This document shows, in pieces, positions 9,096 to 19,235 of a stretch of DNA of 64,000 nt (within the stretch, counting starts at the first letter, position 1; each line of letters starts with the position of its first letter). The position numbers were made by a program, and so were the translations under genes. The notes beneath the pieces were generated by a model. That model was not told the DNA's origin and did no database searches. It saw only the letters and a list, made by a program, of their open reading frames with translations. This stretch comes from JBBKWJ01 sp037968895. Lineage in GTDB: Bacteria; Actinomycetota; Acidimicrobiia; Acidimicrobiales; SZUA-35. Location: NCBI GenBank assembly GCA_037968895.1, contig JBBKWJ010000175.1, positions 1 to 64,000 on the forward strand, in the 5' to 3' direction.

Positions 9096-9815
9096 CTACT
9101 TGCTGCGGACTCGGCTGACCTTGACCCGCGAGGCCGTCAGTTGGACGAGTGCCAACAGGGCGATGCCGGCACCGAGTAATGCCAGCCCGCTTGATGCGAT
9201 CATGTAGGTCGTTGATGTGCCGGTTACCGGAAGCGTCGCTGAGGGACCAGCGGGAGCCGGTGCGGTGGTCACTGGGCTGACCACGATGCTGGTGGTCGAT
9301 TCCACGACCGTTGGGCCTGACGGCTCAGGGGCAGTGGTTGCCGTTGGCGCTGGGACGGTGGTTGGAACGTCGACAATCGTTGGGGGCAGTGAGATGGAGA
9401 CTTGTTCGGCGCACTCGCTGAACGAGATGACGAAACCGCCACTCGATATGCCGTCGGAACCAAGAGTTATGGAGACAGTGATGGTGTCGCCGAGCACCAT
9501 GACTTGCTCAATTTCGTGGCCCATGCTTGGGATATCTTCGACGTTCTCGACTGTGATTTTGGAGTCGCCCGAGACAATATGAAGGTCGTTGCCTGGATGA
9601 ATGGAACCGTTGTTGACGGTGCTCGCTCGGCCGCTACAAACCCAACCAATATGCTCGGCAGGAACGGCCTCGGTGGCGACAACGATGGTTTCGCCTGGTT
9701 CGCCTACGGTAATTCCTTCGACGGGGAACGAAATGACTTGCTGAGCGAGAGTCGCGGGACCCGTAATTGCTACGAGCGCGAAGGCCGTGCTAGCGAGAGC
9801 AAAAAACTTCTTCAT
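9096..9815 (-). CDS. Secreted LPXTG-anchored cell-surface protein
   Basis: A 239-residue protein with an N-terminal signal peptide (MKKFFALASTAFALVAITG, cut near TLAQQ), a folded middle region of about 120 residues with two cysteines, a Thr/Pro/Val-rich linker (about residues 140-190) and a sortase signal: LPVTG at 195, a hydrophobic helix and a basic tail RVKVSRVRSK. It is therefore probably attached to the cell wall by a sortase, none of which is in this window. The start at 9815 is fixed by GGAGG six bases upstream; a longer frame to 9869 would add a non-secretory extension. Function unknown. Confidence 0.85.
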   Translation of the reverse strand: MKKFFALASTAFALVAITGPATLAQQVISFPVEGITVGEPGETIVVATEAVPAEHIGWVCSGRASTVNNGSIHPGNDLHIVSGDSKITVENVEDIPSMGHEIEQVMVLGDTITVSITLGSDGISSGGFVISFSECAEQVSISLPPTIVDVPTTVPAPTATTAPEPSGPTVVESTTSIVVSPVTTAPAPAGPSATLPVTGTSTTYMIASSGLALLGAGIALLALVQLTASRVKVSRVRSK

Positions 9816-9913
9816 CGGTTCCTCCACCGGATACACCTGTGGTGACAGGTTGGCCACTGCCCGTGACACAAGTGATCAGACTAGCAAGTTGTGCTGCGCT
9901 TCGTTTGCATCCC

Positions 9914-11734
9914 TCATGTTGGCGTTCGTTCGGAGCCCAAAAGTGTGGCGAGTCCGGATGTGCGAACTACTCGTTTGTTGATTCCAGCCCTGAGAGCCGC
10001 CTCGGTTGCCACGATCGTGACAGATTCTTTTGCACGCGTTACCCCGGTGTAGAGGAGTTCTCGGCTGACGACAGGTGACTCGACTGACGGAAGGGCAACA
10101 ACTATGTGGGGAAACTCTGAACCCTGGCTTTTGTGAATGGTCATTGCCCACCATGTTTGGACTGCGCCGAGGCGAACCGCCGGAATGGAACGAATATTTT
10201 CATGGTCGGGAAAGGCGACGGATCGCACTTCGGCTGTGTCGACGACGACGCCGATGTCGCCGTTGAAAACCTTCTGCACTGGGTCGTTCTGCGTCACCAT
10301 GATTGGTCGGCCGACGTACCACGGGTTGTACTGGTCGGCGGGGGCGATCGCATCGGTGCATCGCTGAGTGATGCGGTCAGACCACCAGTCCACGCCGAGC
10401 GGGCCCTTCTTCGTTGCCGACAACACCTTAAAGTCGGTTGCGGCGTGAAGCGATTGGGCTGCGTCGCCAGCCCTGGCCAGTTTGATGACCGCCTCGGCGG
10501 AACGAACCGCTCGGTCTTCGAGCTGAGATACTGACGCCGAATCGGCTGGATCGATGAGCGTGGCATCGAGTATGTCTGGGTCACGCAAGATTCGTAGTGC
10601 TGCGTCGTCGTCCCCATTGCGAATTGCGGTCGCGAGCGCGGCGATGCCGGAGTCGGCGCTGAAGCGGTGGACTCGGTCAAGCGCGACCGTGTGGGATCGG
10701 AGCACCGAGTCGGGCAGGCCGGATGAGTCGATGAGATCACCCAAAACCGCCCCGGCCTCAACACTTGCGAGCTGGAACGGATCGCCAACGAGAATCACCC
10801 TTGCTTCGGGCCGAAGCGAATCGAGTAATCGGGCCATGAGAGGCAGCGAGACCATCGAGGTCTCGTCGACGACGACAACATCGAAAGGGAGGGGGTTAAG
10901 GCGGTCGTGGGCGAATCGGTTGCCTCCGCCAGGACCGAGGAGGCGGTGAATCGTCGTTGCCTCGATAGCGACGAGTTTGTTCGTCGCATCGCTATTGGCG
11001 TCGAGGCCTGACAGTTCCCGCTGCACTGCCTCGGTCATTCGAGCCGCCGCCTTGCCGGTAGGCGCTGCGAGCGCAACGGTCGTCTCGGTCCCATTTGCGG
11101 CCGAGAGGGAGAGCAGCGCGATCAGCATTCGTGCCACGGTGCGGGTCTTCCCCGTCCCCGGGCCACCCGCGATGATCGCGAGTTTCTCGGTCAGGGCAAT
11201 TTTGGCCGCAGCTCGCTGGGTGTCGGTCGGATCTGAGCTGAAGAGATCGTCGAGCATCGGTTCGAGTTCGCTTGATGGCGCTGGCATTGGGCTCTTTGCT
11301 CTGGCTCGAAGCGCCTCGGCGACGAGTTGTTCGTAGCGAGCGAAACGATCGAGGTAGAGGCGGGACCCATCGATTGCCATCGGCTGACGGTGGAGGCCCT
11401 TTGGCTCGCCCGCGAGAAGCGGCCGGACCAGAGGACTTGCGCGAACCAGTTCGATCCATGCGGCTGCATCGGGCCATGGCAGCTCACACGTTGGATCGTC
11501 AACGGGAATTTGCTCGGCCGCACGCATGAGGTCGACACATACGTGTCCCCAAATGGGCGCCCGCATCGCGAGCGCAAATGCGAGCAGCACGTCGTTCGGA
11601 GTATCTGGCTGCAGCCGGGCGATGGTGGATGCGGCCTGGATCTCAGTGGGACCAAGAACGCCAGCTTCCCGATAGGGCTCGAGGTCGGGCTGCGAAGGCC
11701 GATATGGGTTGACGTCGGTTGCGGTGTCGGTCAT
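9914..11734 (-). CDS. recD: Exodeoxyribonuclease V alpha subunit RecD
   Basis: A 606-residue SF1B 5'-3' DNA helicase, the fast motor of RecBCD. N-terminal RecD domain to about residue 150, Walker A GGPGTGKT at 190-197, motif II VVDETSM near 290, motif III GDPFQLASVEAG near 320, and C-terminal motifs V/VI TIHKSQGSEF and LYTGVTRAKE. It is the last gene of recC-recB-recD; its start overlaps the recB stop by 4 bp. The enzyme processes double-strand ends for RecA-dependent repair and degrades linear foreign DNA. Confidence 0.95.
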   Translation of the reverse strand: MTDTATDVNPYRPSQPDLEPYREAGVLGPTEIQAASTIARLQPDTPNDVLLAFALAMRAPIWGHVCVDLMRAAEQIPVDDPTCELPWPDAAAWIELVRASPLVRPLLAGEPKGLHRQPMAIDGSRLYLDRFARYEQLVAEALRARAKSPMPAPSSELEPMLDDLFSSDPTDTQRAAAKIALTEKLAIIAGGPGTGKTRTVARMLIALLSLSAANGTETTVALAAPTGKAAARMTEAVQRELSGLDANSDATNKLVAIEATTIHRLLGPGGGNRFAHDRLNPLPFDVVVVDETSMVSLPLMARLLDSLRPEARVILVGDPFQLASVEAGAVLGDLIDSSGLPDSVLRSHTVALDRVHRFSADSGIAALATAIRNGDDDAALRILRDPDILDATLIDPADSASVSQLEDRAVRSAEAVIKLARAGDAAQSLHAATDFKVLSATKKGPLGVDWWSDRITQRCTDAIAPADQYNPWYVGRPIMVTQNDPVQKVFNGDIGVVVDTAEVRSVAFPDHENIRSIPAVRLGAVQTWWAMTIHKSQGSEFPHIVVALPSVESPVVSRELLYTGVTRAKESVTIVATEAALRAGINKRVVRTSGLATLLGSERTPT

Positions 11735-14700
11735 GGCGTCAGTCCGTCCAACAGGTCGCTGAGTTCGAGAATCAGAGAGGTCGCAGGGCGCCAGCAGAAC
11801 ACGCCTTGTCGGTGCCCGGCATATGCCTTGTCGTGGCTCACTGGTGTGTCGGGGCCGGTCATGCCTCGCACGAAGAGGTAGGCCATTCCCCCGAGGTGAC
11901 GATCGGGGTCGTAATCGGCGAGCCGCCAGCGAAGGAAGCGGTGTAGGGCCACGGAATACAACAGGCCCTGCAGAGGGTAGTGGTGATGCGCCATCGCTTC
12001 GGGCAGTCTGGCAGGCGCGTAGTCGGCCCCGCTTGTTGGCTCGCCTGGTATGGACAGCTTGTTGGTCTTGTAGTCAACAACGAAGTAGGTATTGTCGATC
12101 GGGTGGCGCAGCACGATGTCGATTGAGCCAGTGAGGTGGCCCGCGAGTGTGACGTCGAACGCTCCACTGGCAACGTCGGTGGCCCAGGCTTCAAGTGGGT
12201 CGCCTGGCGCCATGTGTCGCAAGATCGCTTCGCCAATTTGATAACCGGTAGCACGGCTACCGCTTTGGCCGAGGTTGAGTTCGAACCCGAGTTCGTCGAG
12301 TCGGTCTGCCCGCGTGAACGCTTGAAGCGACAGGTCGCCGAATGGCTGCCCGAGCGGTGTCTGGATTGCCTGAACAATCCCGTCGACAATCACATCGTCA
12401 TCGGCCGGCCAGTCGGCCGAGCGACCGAGCTGCGCGACCCACGCCGAAACCTCGGCTCGGAGATCAGCGGCGCAAAAGTCAATCTGCTCATAAACCAGGT
12501 GGACAAGCGTGCCAAACGCGGCGCTTCCTGGCACGTTGCCCCACGCAAGCTCAGAGTCGCTCAGCTCAGGCACGACTACAAGCGGCTGCTGCGCCTCGTC
12601 GCTTTTCAACCCACTGTCTTCGAGGCGGCTGGCCTGGCGGTTGGTTATGAGAGTGAACGACCACCGTTCGGGGACCCGGTCGAGGGTCCGGTCGAGTCGC
12701 CTGATGCCGAGTGAGTCAGAGCCCTCAAACGTTGGCGCCGTGTAGCGATCGTATGGTTCTTGGGGATAGCCGGGCATTGACGAAATCGACAGTGCCGGGC
12801 CGCCGAGCCCTTCGGCGCCCCTGGCTATTACGGGAGCGAGAGCGTCGACTGCGTCTTCGTCACTTGGCACCTCAACCGTTGCACGGGCGAAGGCAACGGG
12901 ATCAATTGCGCCGGTGGCGTCTCTGGCAAACAGGAGTTTCGCGAGTGGAGTTTTGCCATTGTCGCCTCGGTCGGCCCACCAGGCAACAACATGGTGTTGT
13001 GCCCTAGTGAGCGCGACATAGGCCAGCCGCAGTCGCTCCGCTTGGCGCTCGGCGGCGGCGGCAGCCCGTGCCTCTTTCGGCGCGCCGTTCTTCTCGGCGT
13101 TTTTGCGAAGGTCGAGCACACGTTGGCCTGACGTCGTGTAGACAACGGGCAGCTTCCAGTCAGCAGTGCCAGGCTGCCCGAGCGAGGGGCAAAGAACGAT
13201 TGGAAACTCAAGGCCCTTTGAGGAGTGCATGGTGACCACTTGGACGGCATCGGCATCGGTTTCTACCCGCCGCTGAGTGGCTTCAGCCTCAGTTTCATCA
13301 CGGCGAGCGGCGAGTTCGTCGAGCAGGTCAACAAGGCTTGAGGCGCTGACTTGACGACTTCCGGCTTCGACTTGGACGACCTCGGCCAGGTGTTGGAGGT
13401 CAGTGAGCGAACGATCGCCCTCAGGACGGCCAAGGACGTGGCTCGCAACCTCGCTCTGGTTCGCCACCTTGTTGAAGAAGGCGGTTAAGCCTCGCCTCTG
13501 GAGCGTCTCGGCCCAGTCGTGAAGCTGACCCTGCACCGTGGCGACTTCAGTGTCTGACGCTGCGTTGAGTTGCTCGGGCGTCCACCCGAAGAACCAACCA
13601 ATTGCCGCGGCGCGTGCTCGAGCTGGATTGGACGGCTGTGCGACCGCAGCGATTAGTCGGCGCCATTGGAGAGCAGCCGGTGATTCGAAAACGTTGCCGC
13701 TCCGCAGAACCACCGCGGGGACACCGGCGTCGCTGAGCGCCCGCTGGAATGACTGCGCTTCTCTGTTGCTGCTCACAAGAATGGCAATGTCTGACGGCAC
13801 GACCGGGCGGTGTTGCTCGCCGGTAGGTAGTTCGCCAGCATGCAGTAGTTCAAGCACTTGATTGACGAGATCTGTCTTCACGAGAACCTGGGCTGCGGGC
13901 GACAGGAGATGCTTCCCTTTGGAGTCGCGCCCAAACCCAGATGGACTCGAGAGTCTGATGGCCACGCCGGGGGCGGGTGCGCCGTTGAGAAGAAGACGCT
14001 GTGGTTCGTGTAAGGCTGTTGCTGCCACCGGCACAAATGGGATGGTGTCGCCGAAAGTTGCACCTTCGAATAGAACGTGCAGACCGCTGATAACAGCGCC
14101 GTTCGACCGCCAGTTTGTTGGCAGGGACGAACGTTGGACTCCCGGCGTCGCCATCGCCTGAAGATAGGTGTCGACGCTTGCGCCCCTGAAGGCATAAATG
14201 GCTTGTTTCGGGTCACCAACGAGCACGAGCGACGACGGAGGCATGAGACTCTCGGGGCGGTCGCTCGAGGCGAAAATGGTTGAGAAAATGTCCCACTGCA
14301 CAAGGTCGGTGTCTTGGAACTCGTCGATAAGGGCAACCCTAAACCTTCGTCGTAGCGCATCGCGGGCGTCGCCATGTTCGTTGTGGAGCGCGTCGCGTAG
14401 CCGGGTCAGGATGTCGTCGAACGACATGGTGCCTGCCGCTTGCCGCCGTTTCTGGACGGTGTCTGCGATTGCGAGAATCAGTTCTCGCGTGACCGCCATT
14501 GGCGCTTCGACTCCGTCGTCATCGAGCTCAGGAGCGAGTCGCATACCAGGGTTGCCGAGTATCTGTTTCACGCCTTTGATGAGTTCGTCGAGTTGCGGAA
14601 GCAGAGCGGCCGGCTCTGTCCCATTCTGCAGCGCGGCGGACGCAATTCTGCCGTAGGTCTGGTCGGCCAGGAGAGCGGGCTGTTCTACACCGATTGAGAG

Positions 14701-15195
14701 GGCGGCGAGGTGGTCGCTCGCCACGGCCAGGACGAGGTCGCTTGTATCGTCGACAAGACGGGCGTCGGGGTCGCCGGGTGCGCCGACCCCAAGAGTTGCA
14801 AGTATCTGCTGGGCGAACCCGTGGATCGTCGTGATGGTGGCGGCGTCGAAGTCGTTGAGTGCGGTTTCAAGCCGCTCCAACCGAAGCGCCCGTTCGCTAT
14901 CGTCGGTGTTGAGAAGGTGGGTGAGTAAGCGGTCATCGGGGTTCGCCGAGTTCTCTCGAAGGGCTACGACCGCCTCGGAGATTCGGGCCCTGACTCGATC
15001 ACGAAGCTCGGCTGCCGCCGCTCGAGTAAACGTCACGACGAGGTGTTCGTCGACGGTGACACCGGCTTCGGCGATGTAGCGGACGACCAGGCTCGAAAGG
15101 GTGAAGGTCTTGCCAGTGCCGGCGCTCGCCTCAATCGCGGAGACTCCCCACGGCAGCGGGCCGTCGAGCAAGAATGGTGTGGGAAAGTCAGACAT
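11731..15195 (-). CDS. recB: Exodeoxyribonuclease V beta subunit RecB
   Basis: A 1,154-residue UvrD-like 3'-5' helicase with nuclease domain. Walker A EASAGTGKT at about residues 22-30, the TIHGFAQQIL loop, LIDEFQDTD (Walker B) and VTMHSSKGLEFP (motif V) are clear. The C-terminal RecB nuclease is intact: GTLVHLVYE supplies the His, GSIDIVL the first Asp, VVDYKTNKL the D-x-K centre, and QGLLYSVAL the final motif. ATG15195 is preferred because it overlaps the recC stop by 8 bp; ATG15207 would add four residues. An actinobacterium with RecBCD rather than only AdnAB is worth noting. Confidence 0.95.
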   Translation of the reverse strand: MSDFPTPFLLDGPLPWGVSAIEASAGTGKTFTLSSLVVRYIAEAGVTVDEHLVVTFTRAAAAELRDRVRARISEAVVALRENSANPDDRLLTHLLNTDDSERALRLERLETALNDFDAATITTIHGFAQQILATLGVGAPGDPDARLVDDTSDLVLAVASDHLAALSIGVEQPALLADQTYGRIASAALQNGTEPAALLPQLDELIKGVKQILGNPGMRLAPELDDDGVEAPMAVTRELILAIADTVQKRRQAAGTMSFDDILTRLRDALHNEHGDARDALRRRFRVALIDEFQDTDLVQWDIFSTIFASSDRPESLMPPSSLVLVGDPKQAIYAFRGASVDTYLQAMATPGVQRSSLPTNWRSNGAVISGLHVLFEGATFGDTIPFVPVAATALHEPQRLLLNGAPAPGVAIRLSSPSGFGRDSKGKHLLSPAAQVLVKTDLVNQVLELLHAGELPTGEQHRPVVPSDIAILVSSNREAQSFQRALSDAGVPAVVLRSGNVFESPAALQWRRLIAAVAQPSNPARARAAAIGWFFGWTPEQLNAASDTEVATVQGQLHDWAETLQRRGLTAFFNKVANQSEVASHVLGRPEGDRSLTDLQHLAEVVQVEAGSRQVSASSLVDLLDELAARRDETEAEATQRRVETDADAVQVVTMHSSKGLEFPIVLCPSLGQPGTADWKLPVVYTTSGQRVLDLRKNAEKNGAPKEARAAAAAERQAERLRLAYVALTRAQHHVVAWWADRGDNGKTPLAKLLFARDATGAIDPVAFARATVEVPSDEDAVDALAPVIARGAEGLGGPALSISSMPGYPQEPYDRYTAPTFEGSDSLGIRRLDRTLDRVPERWSFTLITNRQASRLEDSGLKSDEAQQPLVVVPELSDSELAWGNVPGSAAFGTLVHLVYEQIDFCAADLRAEVSAWVAQLGRSADWPADDDVIVDGIVQAIQTPLGQPFGDLSLQAFTRADRLDELGFELNLGQSGSRATGYQIGEAILRHMAPGDPLEAWATDVASGAFDVTLAGHLTGSIDIVLRHPIDNTYFVVDYKTNKLSIPGEPTSGADYAPARLPEAMAHHHYPLQGLLYSVALHRFLRWRLADYDPDRHLGGMAYLFVRGMTGPDTPVSHDKAYAGHRQGVFCWRPATSLILELSDLLDGLTP

Positions 15196-18100
15196 TGACA
15201 GGCCCATCGATCGAGTCGCTTACGATGCTCCAGAGCAGGTTGGCGAATCGCACAAACCGACCGGGATGAGCGCCAGTTGGGTCGTGCGGCATCGCGGGTA
15301 GGTCGAGCAGAGTGTCGAGATCCTCGCCGCCCCACACCTCTTGGTTGTACGCGTCGTCGGCTTCGCCGGAGAAACCCCATGGTTTCCAGCTTCCACCGCC
15401 AGTATCGCCGAGGAAAAGTTCGCCAGAGGTTTTGGCGAAGAGGGGAAGCGGTTCGTTGAGCGCCCGTTGATAGAGGTCGAGTAGCTGCGTCAGCGCGGCA
15501 TCGGCGCGCACAAGACGCTCCTCGGTGCTGTCGCCCGCGATGCTCATAGAAATGGCAACGACGGGCTGCTTTACCGACTTTTTCTTGTTGCGGGCCACGA
15601 GCGTCGCCCGCCAACGCACATCGGGTTGGGCGAGCGTTGCGATAACTAGCTCGAACCAGAGAGCGAGGACAAGCTTAGGGTTCGACTTGCTGTTACTCAG
15701 ATGCAGAATGGCGGGCTCTGTCTCGTTTGAGACGAGCCGATCAATGACCCCAATGATGCGTGTGTGGCCGTGATGCAGGTTGACGTCCAGCGGTTCGACA
15801 GGCGCTCCAGGTTGAAATGCGTCGTGTGCTGCTTCGGTCAGCGCGGCCACTGTCTCTGTGAGCTGATCGATCGTGATTTTGGCTGCAGCGCCGGCCGGGA
15901 GATCGCCTGTTTGTTGATAGAAGTATGCCCAGTCGTCGGTCTCAGATGGTGAGTTGAGAAGCTTGTCGGCGAGTGTCCAGTTTGCGAGCGAGTCCAGAGT
16001 GATCGGTAGGTTTTCGTCTGGCACTTCGTCAACAGAGGTGAGCCTGACCTGCAGTCTGGTAGTGAAGAATGTACGAACCGGTGCGCTGAGAAACGAACGA
16101 AGTTCTTTCAGCGTGAGCTGTGTGATTTCTTGATCGGAAAGCGGGCGTTCCATCCACCGATCGTGAGTCTCGCGTGATTCTTTCGAGTGTGCTGATCGAA
16201 GCGCTCGCTCGTCGAAAGTGGTGGTTGTTCCCGGCTGGAGGTGGCGAGGGTCGAATATTTGGCGGGCGTGGTCTGAGGTCGTGAACTTGCCGCTTGTCAT
16301 CGTGGCGAGCACGTCGAGTAATTCAGAAACGGCGATGGCGGGTGGGACCGAAGCGTTGGTCCGTTCGTTATTGGCGGTTCGGGTGATAATCAACTTGTCG
16401 GTGGTGCTGAGGATTGTTTCGAGCACGCTCTGGCGCCGATCGGCTCGAGGCTCAACATCGCCAAGCGTCGAGTGCTGGGCAACGAGGTCATCGCCTGTGC
16501 CAAATGGTGCTGCGAACGCAGATTCATCGAGGCCGACGAGGCATGTGATGCGCGAAGGGAGCCATCGCATTGGTTGCATACTCGTGATCGTGACACCTCC
16601 GGTGTAGAACCGGTTTCGTCCAGGGGAACCCCGCAACGCTCGACTCAACAACTGGGAGAACTCGGTGAACGTGACCTCAGGGCTTGCGCCGTCGGCCTCG
16701 GCGGCGTCGGCCAGAGAAGTGAGGAGTTCGCGCACTTGATCGTGTTGCCACTCTTCGTCGTCTGGGGGTGTGAGCAGTTCGTCGGTCGCCAAGCGCCACC
16801 AAGTCGTCCAGCCGCCGATGGTGCGGCGCTCGGCGAGCGAGGCAACAAGCTGTTCGAGGAGGTCGACGAGACGAGCGAGGCGTCCGAGGAGTTCGACGTC
16901 GTTACCTTCGACACCTCGGGCGGCAACGTCTCCGGGACCAAGGGCGGGCAGGTCGTCAAAGATTGCTACCCCAAGAAGGAGTTGGTCGAGTGCGCTTCGC
17001 CACGTGTTGGCCTCGAATACCTCAGGGATAGACCAGCGCTCGCGGTGGCTGGCATTGAGCCCCCATCTGACGTTGCACCAGATGCTCCATTGTTCGATTT
17101 GGGTGACCGCATCATCGTCGAGACTGAATCTACGTCGGACCGCCGCCTGGCCCGCGAACTCGAGTAGATCCGATCGCGAGAATCTGCCGGGAAGTAGGCG
17201 GAGGAGTGAGAGGACACCCTCAACATATTCAGTTGTCGTTTCTAGCGAGCGATCGGTGACGACATAGCGGAGCGAAGGGGTTGGCGCATCTCGTGTGTGG
17301 TCGCCGCCGATCGTGGCTGAGGGACCGAACACCGAAGGGATGAGGGGGGCGAACCGAACGAGGTCGGGTATCAGAATGTTAATGTCAGATTCTTGAAGTG
17401 TCGGATCGTCGGCCAACGCAGCGAGCACGGCATCACGACACGCTTCGAGCTGGCGAATCGGTCCAAAGCAGTTGTGGATCTGCACGCTGTCATCGACGGG
17501 GACAACACCTCTCGGAGCTGAGTTTGAGTGAATGTCGGATTGCAGGCTTCGGAGGATTGTGGTGGCGCCTGACACCGTTCCATTCACCGACACCGTTCCA
17601 TCCACTGACGGTGTGCCACTTACTGTGTGCTCGGTCAGGCTGTTTTCGCGGCCAAGTTCGGCCGCCTCGTGTGATGGCTTTCCCCAGGTCCGAAGTAGGG
17701 GGTTGATCGGATCGGCAACACGAGAAGCGAGTGACGGCGCGACCAAGTAGAGGTCGACTGTGCGATGGACGGCAAGTGCTTCGAGAAGATCGATGAACTC
17801 TTGGCCCCCCGGAAATGAGGAGGTGCCGAACACAGTCAGTCGACTCGGTAGCTCGTTGCTGAAGGCGCCTGGGTCGGTGTGGAGCTGGTGGAGAAGGCTT
17901 GGGAGTCGTTCAGCATTGCTTTCTGTACCGATGGCATCTCGAACGAGACGCCACAACGCCGGTTGCCACCGTTGGTTGGGGGCCAGAATTTCTCCCGACG
18001 GGTCGACATCGAAGCCGCTCCGCCATGAACGAAGCATGGCCGGCCGGTGCACGCTGTAGTGATCGAAGAGATCGGCGATCGAGCGGGCCCGTCCAAACCA

Positions 18101-18484
18101 AGTTGCGCCAACGGGGAGCGTGCTGAGCGGCCCGAGAATTGGTGCGTTGGCATCGTCTTGGATGATGCGCAGCACGGTCCACACCAGCCGTTCGATCGAC
18201 CAGGGCTCTGGTAGTCCGGCCGGATCGTGTTCGTTGGTCGTGGCCACGAGCCGTGAACGAATGGTGCCGGGAAAGACAAAGTCGATATTGGCGGCGACGC
18301 CATCGTGGCGCCCTGGTGTTGCGCCGAGGTGGCGTGCGAGCACCAGGCGAATCCAACGATTCATGCCACCGCCGGGAACAGCTACAAGCTCTCGTTCGAG
18401 CGGGTTTGGGCCAGGAACGCGAAGGCGCTCGGCAAGACGCTCACCGAGCGGTTTGATTGATTCGCCAACGAAGACCTGAAGCAC
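15188..18484 (-). CDS. recC: Exodeoxyribonuclease V gamma subunit RecC
   Basis: A 1,098-residue inactivated-helicase-like scaffold that in RecBCD holds the DNA fork and reads Chi. The N-terminus MLQVFVGESIKPLGERLA and the following PGGGMNRWIRLVLARHLG ... NIDFVFPGT align with the opening of E. coli RecC, and the C-terminal half contains the inactive nuclease-like domain with no D-x-K centre. It is first in the recCBD operon and starts 46 bp from a divergent gene, so the promoter must lie in that short gap. A short internal repeat is described separately. Confidence 0.92.
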   Translation of the reverse strand: MLQVFVGESIKPLGERLAERLRVPGPNPLERELVAVPGGGMNRWIRLVLARHLGATPGRHDGVAANIDFVFPGTIRSRLVATTNEHDPAGLPEPWSIERLVWTVLRIIQDDANAPILGPLSTLPVGATWFGRARSIADLFDHYSVHRPAMLRSWRSGFDVDPSGEILAPNQRWQPALWRLVRDAIGTESNAERLPSLLHQLHTDPGAFSNELPSRLTVFGTSSFPGGQEFIDLLEALAVHRTVDLYLVAPSLASRVADPINPLLRTWGKPSHEAAELGRENSLTEHTVSGTPSVDGTVSVNGTVSGATTILRSLQSDIHSNSAPRGVVPVDDSVQIHNCFGPIRQLEACRDAVLAALADDPTLQESDINILIPDLVRFAPLIPSVFGPSATIGGDHTRDAPTPSLRYVVTDRSLETTTEYVEGVLSLLRLLPGRFSRSDLLEFAGQAAVRRRFSLDDDAVTQIEQWSIWCNVRWGLNASHRERWSIPEVFEANTWRSALDQLLLGVAIFDDLPALGPGDVAARGVEGNDVELLGRLARLVDLLEQLVASLAERRTIGGWTTWWRLATDELLTPPDDEEWQHDQVRELLTSLADAAEADGASPEVTFTEFSQLLSRALRGSPGRNRFYTGGVTITSMQPMRWLPSRITCLVGLDESAFAAPFGTGDDLVAQHSTLGDVEPRADRRQSVLETILSTTDKLIITRTANNERTNASVPPAIAVSELLDVLATMTSGKFTTSDHARQIFDPRHLQPGTTTTFDERALRSAHSKESRETHDRWMERPLSDQEITQLTLKELRSFLSAPVRTFFTTRLQVRLTSVDEVPDENLPITLDSLANWTLADKLLNSPSETDDWAYFYQQTGDLPAGAAAKITIDQLTETVAALTEAAHDAFQPGAPVEPLDVNLHHGHTRIIGVIDRLVSNETEPAILHLSNSKSNPKLVLALWFELVIATLAQPDVRWRATLVARNKKKSVKQPVVAISMSIAGDSTEERLVRADAALTQLLDLYQRALNEPLPLFAKTSGELFLGDTGGGSWKPWGFSGEADDAYNQEVWGGEDLDTLLDLPAMPHDPTGAHPGRFVRFANLLWSIVSDSIDGPVNV
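17571..17624 (+). repeat. 18-bp imperfect tandem repeat, three units, inside recC
   Basis: Units at 17571-17588, 17589-17606 and 17607-17624; the first two differ at two bases (GACACCGTTCCATTCACC against GACACCGTTCCATCCACT) and the third is more diverged. In the RecC protein they encode a VSVNGT-type six-residue repeat in a linker after residue 280. Being in frame (multiple of three), copy-number change would lengthen or shorten the linker without frameshift. Confidence 0.75.
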
Positions 18485-18530
18485 CAGAGGAACATAGCCG
18501 AGCCCAGTGACAGTCGATTAGTCTGCGGCC

Positions 18531-19235
18531 ATGACCTGGAGACTGATTTTGGTGATGGCCGTTCTGGCGGCGGGTTGTAGCTCCACGCCACCGGTTGATT
18601 CTGCGGTGCTAACCGAATCGGGAACCGTCAGCGTTGGCGGGGCGTCGATTCGCTACCAAACCGCAGGCCTCAGCGACGACGCCCCTCTCACCTTCTTATT
18701 CCTCCACGGTGCCGCGTTCACGTCCGAAACTTGGATCGAAAACGGCATCCTTGCTGGATCGAGCGATGGTGACGCCCAGTCGATTGCCATTGATCTTCCT
18801 GGCTACGGAGAATCAGAGTCTCCATCCCTCAGCGACGAAGAATTCGTGCCCGAAGCAATTCGCAGCCTCGGTCTCACACCGGAGGAAACGATTATCGTCT
18901 CGCCTTCGGTGTCTGGCATGTTCACGCTTCCCGCGTTGAGGCGCGGGTCGCTTGACGGGCTCGCTGGTTTTGTTGGTGTGGCTCCGGTCGGGTCAGACGG
19001 GTTCGCCGATTCGCTCGGAGCACCCCTCGTGATTGCGATGCGAGCGGTGTGGGGTGATGGGGATGGTGCCGACCCGCTGGCCGCTGCGAATGCGCTGGCA
19101 GCCGGATTTGTCGGAGGCGAAACACGTCTGATCTCTGACGCCGGGCATGCGGCCTATAACCAACAACCTCAAGTATTTACCGAGCTTCTTCGGGAATTCG
19201 CCAACACGCTCGCGCTGTGCGATGGCCGTTGCTAG
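18531..19235 (+). CDS. Alpha/beta-hydrolase lipoprotein, ABHD14-like
   Basis: A 234-residue lipoprotein: signal peptide MTWRLILVMAVLAAGC with predicted lipidation at Cys16. The mature part starts with the strand GASIRYQ and LFLHGAAFTSETW (oxyanion loop), DLPGYGESE, and a nucleophile elbow SPSVSGMFTLPAL that matches the SPSxSG elbow of animal ABHD14 proteins rather than classical GxSxG. His in ISDAGHAAYNQQP completes the triad. Likely a membrane-anchored serine hydrolase or deacylase; substrate unknown. Its TAG stop overlaps the convergent next gene by 4 bp (CTAG). Confidence 0.72.
   Translation: MTWRLILVMAVLAAGCSSTPPVDSAVLTESGTVSVGGASIRYQTAGLSDDAPLTFLFLHGAAFTSETWIENGILAGSSDGDAQSIAIDLPGYGESESPSLSDEEFVPEAIRSLGLTPEETIIVSPSVSGMFTLPALRRGSLDGLAGFVGVAPVGSDGFADSLGAPLVIAMRAVWGDGDGADPLAAANALAAGFVGGETRLISDAGHAAYNQQPQVFTELLREFANTLALCDGRC

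Noticed and set aside
10375..10388. GGTCAGACC palindrome in recD
   Set aside because: Only nine bases, no outer arms, within well-conserved coding sequence.
16472..17167. 231-codon plus-strand open frame inside recC
   Set aside because: Antisense shadow of the RecC coding region; long open antisense frames are common at this GC content.
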